A stretch of DNA of 64,000 nt, taken from Vanrija pseudolonga. Its lineage: Eukaryota > Basidiomycota > Tremellomycetes > Trichosporonales > Trichosporonaceae. Shown here piece after piece: positions 57,031-64,000 of this stretch. Location: NCBI RefSeq assembly GCF_020906515.1, contig NC_085851.1, positions 1,736,001 through 1,800,000 of the forward strand. Reading direction: 5' to 3'. How positions within the stretch are numbered: position 1 is the first letter of the stretch; every line of letters begins with the position of its first letter. The translations under genes and the position numbers were made by a program. Below the pieces are notes generated by a model. It was not told the DNA's origin, made no database searches, and saw only the letters and a list, made by a program, of their open reading frames with translations.

Positions 57031-59382
57031 CTAAAGCGTCTCGAGGAAACTCGCGTCGCCGCTCATATCAACCGTCTCGGACGCGTCAATGTCCCCTTCC
57101 CTCCTCCTCTTACGCGGCACTGGCGTAGCAGCTCCGCCCGGCACTTCGCTCATCATGCGCTTCGCCTGCTTGCGTGCACGGACACTGGAGCCGGGACTTG
57201 GGCCGTGAACAACAGACGCGCCAGTCACGTCGCCGAGCCCGCTGAGCGCGGCCAGAGGGTTGGCAGCGTGTGCGTGTGCCAGCGTCGCGGCTGCCGATGT
57301 GGACGCGTGGGCTGCCGTCGGTGTCACAAAGGGATTGAGCAGCTGCCCACTTGCGAGGGCCACAATCGACTCGAGACCTCTTGCAGACATAAAGTCGGTG
57401 GTGAGGTCAAACGACGTGTCCTCGGCGTTGGCCGCCGCCGTGGCCGCCGCAACTGCAGCTCCAGTCTCGTCGAGTAAAGGCGGCTGGTGGTCCGTCTCTG
57501 GACGAGAGAGAATGGCCTGCACGTCTTCTGGAGACAGTCTAGCAACCTTGGCCGCATCGGTCATCTGCTTCACCTTTGGCTTGAGGTGGTAGAACGCGTT
57601 CGCGCTCATGACGTCGGGGAGGTTGGAGAGCAGGTTGTCCTCCTCTGCCACGGGCGGGTTGTCGTACAGGCCCTGAGACCAGTCTGGGAAGTCCTGCTGC
57701 ACCTTCTCGTCCACATGGAACTTGAACAGGATGATGCCTCCGACGCCGGCCACGGGTAATCCCTGCGCATCCTTGGGTCGGAGGAGCGGAAGGTTGGTTC
57801 TGTCCCACAGCTCGGGGGGCAGGTGGAAGGTCGGCGCGGGCTGCTTGGGGCGACCCTTGCGACGCAACCTCGCCGATTGGTCAGAGGCGTAGACGTCCAA
57901 GATGGACAGCAACGACCTGGCGGTGCTAGACAACCAGAACTGATCCACAACCTCGTGTGCTTCGGACGCGCGGGTCCCACACTGTTGCTTGCGGTAGGCG
58001 TTCCACTCGTCCTCGGTGTATGTGCGTTTGGGATCGGCACGCTCGTTGGTCATGGCGGCAAAGTCGATGGTGAGGAGTGTACGGTAGAGCGCGCGCAGCC
58101 TGCAGAGGTTGAGCGGCGACGAGTCAAACGCGGCCGCACGGCGAGCAACCAGCGACTGCTGTCTGCGGTACTGGTTCTGCTTGCGGCGCGTGAGCTCGTC
58201 CTTGTGCACTTCGCCACGCTCGCGGGTGAGCTGCTCGTCAAAGCGCTTGCTCAGGCGAGTCCAGTAGGTCTGAACCGCCTTGACAATCTGCTCGCCATCG
58301 ACCTCGGGCTCCTCGACAGAGTACGACTCGGACCACGACGCCTTGACGTCCTGGATAACCGCGTCGACAAAGGGACGAACCGACGCAGATCCCACATCCG
58401 CGCGGAAGTCGGGGCGGAACTCGTCGACACCGTTGACACTCGTCTCGGCCGTGGGCGGGATGTTTGTCGGATCAGGAAGATCACGCGAACCCTTGACCTC
58501 GAATGATGAGACAGGGTACTCGACACCCAAGCGCCGGTTGGCCATCTTGTGGACGAGGTGCTCCAGCTTCATACTGCGTCGCTTGCGGCCGAGGCGCTTG
58601 TCCTCCTCGTACACTGGCGTGGTGCTGCCAGCCTCACGAAGCTTGTCCTCCCCATCAGCAAGAGTCGAGTGCTGACGCGCCGTGCGCGCCCGTCTCGACG
58701 ATCCAGCGCCGTGACCAGAGAGCGGAGCCGATGTGCTGACCAACGCGTCGTACCGAGCCTTGAGCGCGTCGTATTCTGAGCGCGGCACGTATGCGATGCT
58801 CAATCCCGGGTCAATGGTGGGCGGTCCTGATGCCCGTCAGCAAAAAACAAAACACAGCCACGCACCTCGCCCCTGGATCGAATCAATCAAGTTCTTCACT
58901 AGCTCGGCCTGGCGACGGTTGCTGTCCGCCAAGACCTTGAAGCTGCCCATGAGCCCCTGGAGGATGCTCGGCGCGTTCATGTTGTCGATAATGGCCTGGT
59001 TGGCCGAGCTGAGCTGCTGGAGCGCTGCCACTGCCTTGTCGATGCTCTGGACCTGGACCTGGCTGGCGGGGATGAGGGTCGGGTTCGCGAGCTCGGCGGC
59101 TGCCTCGGCGGCGACGGGTGCCTGGAGTGTGGGAGCGGCGGGCGCGTCGGCCGCAGCGGCGGCGTGTGCAGAGTGGTCCTCATGGCTGCCGGAGATGGCT
59201 GCGCGGAGTGCCTCGAGCGCCGCTTCTTCGTCGTGCTGATCGGCGTGCGAAGCGGGGTCTTCTACGGACGGGTCGTCCAGGACGGGGAAAGTGACGTCGT
59301 CGCCTGAGTGGGTGAGTGGGAGGGCGAACGAGTCGAGGGAGGGTTGTGCAGCAGATGCTACTGATGAGGGTGGTCTAGACAT
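57031..59382 (-). CDS. Unknown protein with helical N-domain and basic nuclear-type motifs
   Basis: Predicted 770 residues; exons 59382-58866 and 58826-57031. Family not recognised. Residues 1-110 are acidic/Ala-rich and probably disordered. A helical block (~115-170: VQSIDKAVAALQQLSSANQA, then LADSNRRQAELVKNLIDSI) looks coiled. Basic stretches near 230 (KRLGRKRRSMKLEHLVHKM), RRKQNQYRRQQSLVARRAA and RRKGRPKQP suggest nuclear location or nucleic-acid contact. The middle (residues ~300-560) is rich in aromatic residues (QTYWTRLSKRFDEQL) and looks folded. The C-terminus is Ala-rich and ends with PRKRRREGD plus an acidic tail. The coiled-coil plus repeated basic helices resemble a transcription or chromatin adaptor; that is a guess. 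The Met at 59382 is the first in good context. Confidence 0.78.
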
Positions 59383-59779
59383 GCTCAAAGGATTGCGCTT
59401 TGGGTGCGCCGAGATCTGAGCAATGTGGTGTGGCTGGGGGTTATGGTTGTGTTGGGTGGGTAGTGACTGCCTTGGCCGGCCAGGTGGACAACAAAGGTGG
59501 AGGATAAGGCGAGCGAGGGGACAGGTGGTTGATGGACAACACGAGAAAGGCGTGCAGAAGTGAAACGTGGGTCGAGTGGCGACAAACAATGCGGGCCTAT
59601 AATTTAATCCCGCCAGTGTGGCACTTGTGGCACCCAGTCCAACTGGATTCAACCCGTCGAACTACTTGCTGTAATGCATAACGAAGGACTACTGTACGGG
59701 AGGATCAGAATGGAGCATGGCTAGCACAACTGTGATGACAACACGGGGCAAGATACTAGAGTGCGCTGCCGCAAAAGCC
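59383..59779. other. Intergenic region, unknown-gene promoter / DPL1 3' end
   Basis: About 400 bp. The left part is the 5' flank of the minus-strand unknown gene; the right part is the 3' flank of DPL1. No gene seen. Confidence 0.5.
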
Positions 59780-62138
59780 TTACACATACAGGACGTCGAT
59801 AAAAGTCTTGGCCACCTCGTCAACAACATATGGTCCAGCAACAGTCTGTCCAGCGCCTGTAACAGATGTTAGCGTAGGGTCCATTGAACCTTGGACTGCA
59901 AAGCCACTCACCGTACAACGCAACCATCGTCCCGTCCTTGGTAGGCGACTTCTTCTCAAGCTCAACCACCTCGGCGAGGTCGGAGAGCAGCTTGTCGACG
60001 TTCATCCCACTAAGGCGCTGAGATCGTTAGCAACAGCACAGACGACCCGTGTCCAGCACTCACAGTGAAAGCCATGTGCAATGCTGGGGGGTCGGCGAGG
60101 CCGTTGAGGTGCCAGCCGCGCTTGCTCATGGCATCACCAATCGAGTAGATGCCGAGCGTCTTAGAGCCAAAGGCAACGACAGAGAGCTGGGGGTTACCCA
60201 GAACGTAGAGGTCACCGACGAAGTTCTGGCGGATCTCGGATGCGAAATGCCTTGCGGCGCCGATTATATCTTGACAAGACTTGGTGTAGCCTCTGCGTCG
60301 ACGTCAGTGGTGGAGCCCCGCCCACAGGAATACGCCACTCACTCCAAACCGATGTAGTTGACCGTTGCCCATGCACCCGCGATGATGGAACCGGGTCGTG
60401 ATCCTGCCATGGATGGGCTGGCGTAGACACCACCGGCCCATTCGGGCATTGAGAAGTACTGGAATCGGCGGAGCGCTTCTGAGCGGTACATGATGATGGA
60501 TGAGCCTGCAAGGTTAGTGTCGGTAATCAGCGACACTTGCCCGATCCACCTACCTTTAGGGCAGAAGCCGTACTTGTGCTGCAGCACGTTAGAACAATGC
60601 CAAGATCACACACCAAGCAGCTTACAGTATCACAGCTGATTGCGGAAACACCGGGCACCTGGAAATCAAACTTCGGGATTCCCTGGGCTAGACCAGCGCG
60701 CTCCGCAAAGGTGATGATGAAGGACCCGAGACAGCAGTCAACATGGAGACCGATGTTGTACCGCACGGCGAGCCGACCGAGCTCTGGGATGGGATCCTTT
60801 GGTGGAAGTTAGTCGGTGCCACAAGGTGCCTTATCGGCAACTTACAACCATGCCATCTGGGAAGTTGGGTGCCGAACCGACGATCATGATGGTGTTGGCG
60901 TTGCTGGGTGACGTCAGTGATCACCGAACTGTCCAAGCCCGGAAGCAACCCACATGAACCGCTTGACATGCTTGGGCTCAACCTGGCGGGTCTCGGGGTT
61001 GACCGGAACGGTGTGGATCTTGATGCAGAAGTACTGGGCAGCTTTGAAGAAGGCGGCGTGCGCGGATGCAGGCACGACCCTTCGCCGAAAGTTAGTCGGG
61101 CTTTTGGTTGTCAACAGAATTAAGAGCTCACATTTCGGGCTCGGTGATGCCCTTGGTCGCACGTGCCCAGTCACGGTGCGTCTTGACAGACATGAGGATG
61201 GACTCGGTACCACCAGAGGTAGCTGTGGCGCCGTCAGTTCTAGGCCGGACGGGCTCTTGGATGGATGACGTTGCCCGCAGGTCAGGTCGGGCAATCATCC
61301 AGACCACGTACTGGTGCCTGCTCCTCCTTCTCCGTGGAAACTGGGGGCCATGTCAGCGGCACACTCTCATAGGGCATTGGGGGACGTGTGTAGGCTCACA
61401 GCTTGAGAACCATCGAGACGAGCTCGGCCTCCATCTTGCGGACGCCGGGGAAGACATCGGGATGCAGTGGGTTGGTGAGGAGGAACTCGGATGACGCTTC
61501 CGCAATGACTTTGCTGAGATCGTTTCCGCCCTGAGAGTGTGAAGTGTGTTCAGCTGAGACCGATCGGGACGAGACAATGCGGAGGATGGGGGAGCCGAAC
61601 AACGGCCCGAGCCCCATTCAGCCAAGCCGAATACGCTTCCGCTCAATGCACTCACATGGTACACGGCACCGCTCACCCGTCCTTCGTCGACGTCCGAGTG
61701 CTCCAGCTTGTGCAAGTTGGCCCATTCTGAACGGAGCCACTCGAGGTCCCGTCCCGTGGCGGGGATTTCGCGGACGTTGGTGAGGTTGATGCCTTCCGGG
61801 TAGGTCGTTGGCGCCAACTTTGCGACCAAATCGGAGCGGACTTTGGCTAGCTCCGTCGTCACCTCTCGGCGGGCGCTTGGCAGGCGAAGCAGGAGGCCGA
61901 TAAAGAACTGAGAGGTGTGAGCACTTTGACAAGTAGAGACACGTACACTCTTAATGGCCGAGTATGCCTGGACGCTGGTGCCGACGATACCATACGCGTA
62001 GAGGTGGCGGTATGCCCTCAGGCTAATCTTGAGGAGCAGATAGATACGAACGAGAGTGGAGAGTTGGACGAGCCGCTGTACGAGCACTGCCGTACGTGGG
62101 CCAGGTTGTGGGACGGACAAGGATGACCAGGCAGCCAT
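59780..62138 (-). CDS. DPL1: Sphingosine-1-phosphate lyase
   Basis: Predicted 549 residues in 13 exons: 62138-61947, 61907-61656, 61530-61400, 61340-61312, 61222-61132, 61079-60954, 60903-60846, 60796-60626, 60578-60554, 60505-60343, 60292-60064, 60017-59912, 59856-59780. A PLP enzyme of the ER that cleaves long-chain base phosphates to a fatty aldehyde and phosphoethanolamine, the exit from sphingolipid metabolism. An N-terminal hydrophobic segment anchors it. Family blocks: [53 protein letters not shown] and [13 protein letters not shown], with the PLP lysine at about residue 352. Exons 4 (29 nt) and 9 (25 nt) are very short, yet the summed frame closes exactly. This is the most intron-dense gene here. 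Confidence 0.95.
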
Positions 62139-62616
62139 CGTTGGGTGTGGGAGGTGGGATGTGGGTGAAGGATGGATAAGAGTGAAGGAACAATGGAGAG
62201 AGAGATACGTTTGGGAGGTGCGCTTGCGTCGGTCAGAAATATAAAGGACGTATGCTTTGGGTGGCCAACCTTAGTGATGGCCGTGATGGATTGTTAATGG
62301 CGCTTAATGCCGCCCTTAGTGACAACAAGCAAATCCTAATCGAGGGCCAGAAATTCATTTAGTCAATTGTCAGGTGGAGGGTGCGGCGACTCATGACCGT
62401 GCTGGCGTCGGTTGGTCCGTGCGTCCGGGGACCCCACCTGCTGGTTCCTGACGTCACAATGGCTGCACCCATGTGCACACTCGATACGAAACGCCGGGCG
62501 ACATTGAAAGCCATGGTTGACTCACCCACCGTCACTTTTATAATCACCTCGCATCGCGACCATTTTGGGTTTGCCTTCCCTCCTTTGTTATCCCCATCCC
62601 ACAGGACTTCAACGAC
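62139..62616. other. Divergent promoter region, DPL1 / FPG
   Basis: 478 bp between start codons. It holds AATATAAAGG (62238-62247) and a TTTATAATC element about 78 bp before the glycosylase ATG. No gene seen. Confidence 0.5.
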
Positions 62617-64000
62617 ATGCCCGAGCTTCCAGGTATGTATGGAAGGATCGCACCCGCAACGCGTTATCTAACTCTCGACCCAGAGGTCGAACGTGCCCGT
62701 CGGCTCATTGCCGAGACCTGCATGGGCTACACGATTAGCGAGATTGACGCAGTGGACGACAAGATTGTCTATTGCGGAGAAGGGGAACATGTGGCGTTTG
62801 TGAGTGGCCGTGTCGTGTGCATGGGGCAGGGCAGGTGCGCGTGGGGCAACGGGGGCTGACGGGTAAATAGAACAAGGAGCTCGTGGGTCGGACTATAACC
62901 GGATGCGAGCGCCGAGGGAAGCAGTACGTCGGGGAGAGCGAGGCCTATGTTGACCGCGCCAGGTTCTGGATGACACTGTCTGGAGACGGAAGGCTGCCAG
63001 TGATGCACTTTGGGATGACGGGCATGATCCAGGCAGGTGTCCCATTGTTTCTCACCTGACCCCTCAGCTCAAAGGCCAAGAGCCAACGTGGTACCGCAAG
63101 AAGGACTATGAGACGTCTGATGTGTGGCCTCCCAAGGTGAGGAGAGATGCAGAGTTACCGCTGACAGTGCGCAGTTTTACAAGTTGTATGTATCTTGCTG
63201 CTTGACGAGTCTCACGCTAGTGTCATGAAGCTGTCGCCCCCGGCAGGCTCGGAGCCCCAAGAGCTCGCATTCATCGACGTTCGGCGCCTTGGTCGATTGC
63301 GCCTCGTCCCTGACCCCGTTCTCTCACATCCACCTCTTTCAGAGCTGGGCTTTGACCCAGTCCTCGACCACCCGCCGTTGGACGAGTTCAGGGAGCTCAT
63401 CAGCAAGAAGAAGGGCACGATCAAAGGTCTGATTATGGACCAGGCGTTCAGTGCGGGCGTGGGCAACTGGGTCGCAGATGAGTGAGCTACCGCACTCCGA
63501 CAGCCTTAGCTAACTCCGCAGGGTGCTGTACCAGGCTAGGATACACCCCATGTGCCCGGTCAACCTGCTCACCGACCACGACGTGTCCGAGCTGCATCGC
63601 CTGCTTCGCGAGATCCCTGTCAAGGCCATCGAGGTCAATGCGGACTCGGAACAGTTCCCTGAGGACTGGCTCTTCCGGTGGCGCTGGGACAAGGGCAAGA
63701 AGCCGAAGGCGAAGAAGGCCAAGGGGGAGAGTCAAGATGCCGAGGAGGAGGATGTCAAGCCGAAGGGCATAGAATTCCTGGCTCTGGTGGGTGTGTTGTT
63801 CGTTGCTAGGCTAACCCGCCAGCCTGATGGCAGCAAGGCGACCATCTCGTTCGTCACGGTCGGTGGCAGGACCAGCGCTGTGGTGAACGAACTTCAAAAG
63901 CTGCCGTCTAGCGGCGGGAGCGCCAAGGCAAACGGCAGTAACGCGACGCCGAAGAAGCCGAAGGCTGCTGCGAAGAAGCGGCCGGTCGACTCGGTGAGTG
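62617..64000 (+). CDS. Fpg/Nei-type DNA glycosylase-AP lyase (partial, 3' end off the window)
   Basis: Formamidopyrimidine-DNA glycosylase family: removes oxidised bases and nicks at the abasic site. Exons: 62617-62632, 62684-62799, 62871-63032, 63068-63136, 63175-63185, 63221-63481, 63522-63786, 63823-63993; the last donor is at 63994. After splicing the protein begins MPELPEVERA, with catalytic Pro2 and Glu3. HFGMTGMIQ, ELAFIDVRRLGRLRLV and SAGVGNWVADEVLYQARIHP (the H2TH helix) are all diagnostic. A Lys-rich insertion (KPKAKKAKG) follows the H2TH domain, and the visible end is Lys/Ala-rich, as in fungal/plant FPG. The C-terminal zinc finger of bacterial Fpg is not seen; plant and fungal enzymes often lack it. 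One exon is 11 nt and one intron appears to be GC-AG. Confidence 0.92.

Noticed and set aside
1-64000. CRISPR array, prophage or bacterial operon
   Set aside because: Spliced eukaryotic genes throughout; no regularly spaced repeats or bacterial gene organisation.

Overview
This 64 kb window is GC-rich nuclear DNA from a fungus, very probably a basidiomycete yeast of the Tremellomycetes; Trichosporonales is my best guess. The reasons are short introns (mostly 35-60 bp) with GTGAGT/GTAAGT donors, CTAAC/CTGAC branch sites and NAG acceptors in almost every gene, the single-polypeptide ATP-citrate lyase of basidiomycetes and animals, and a secreted glycoprotein of the basidiomycete MP88/macrophage-activating family. 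The taxon is an inference from gene content, not from an alignment. I resolved 23 protein genes (two run off the window ends) and three intron-containing tRNA genes. I saw no CRISPR array and no intact autonomous transposon.

Layout. 0-6.5 kb: arginyltransferase ATE1 (partial), a TPR-like protein, a CoA-type Nudix hydrolase and decapping cofactor DCP1. 6.5-12 kb: a long 5' region and ATP-citrate lyase, the source of cytosolic acetyl-CoA for lipid synthesis. 12-19 kb: a Sec2-type Rab GEF, a gene-poor stretch with a spaced direct repeat, and a proline/alanine-rich protein of unknown function. 19-22 kb: a convergent pair of an FAD monooxygenase and a zinc alcohol dehydrogenase. 22-34 kb: eIF3 subunit L, a peroxisomal sarcosine-oxidase-like flavoenzyme, and the large ribosome-biogenesis gene URB1. 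34-42 kb: a long arrestin-related adaptor and an acidic unknown protein. 43-43.6 kb: tRNA-Thr, tRNA-Ser and tRNA-Ile. 43.7-53 kb: a membrane-tethered alpha/beta hydrolase, a Rossmann-fold reductase, the secreted glycoprotein and a Dal5-type MFS transporter. 53-64 kb: LEO1, ATP synthase subunit 4, an unknown probable nuclear protein, sphingosine-1-phosphate lyase and an Fpg-type DNA glycosylase (partial).

Most neighbours are unrelated housekeeping genes, as is usual in yeasts, and several share short divergent promoters (Nudix/DCP1, URB1/arrestin, LEO1/ATP4, DPL1/FPG). The only arrangement that looks like a small metabolic module is the monooxygenase-dehydrogenase pair. Exon joins were chosen by reading frame, splice consensus and remembered family sequence; they have not been checked against transcripts. 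I did not find a clearly new biological system. The least explained items are the spaced repeat at 15.9-16.7 kb, the possible gag-derived protein at 17-18.7 kb, the tRNA-like sequence beside tRNA-Thr and a recurrent CCAG-type motif in promoter regions.
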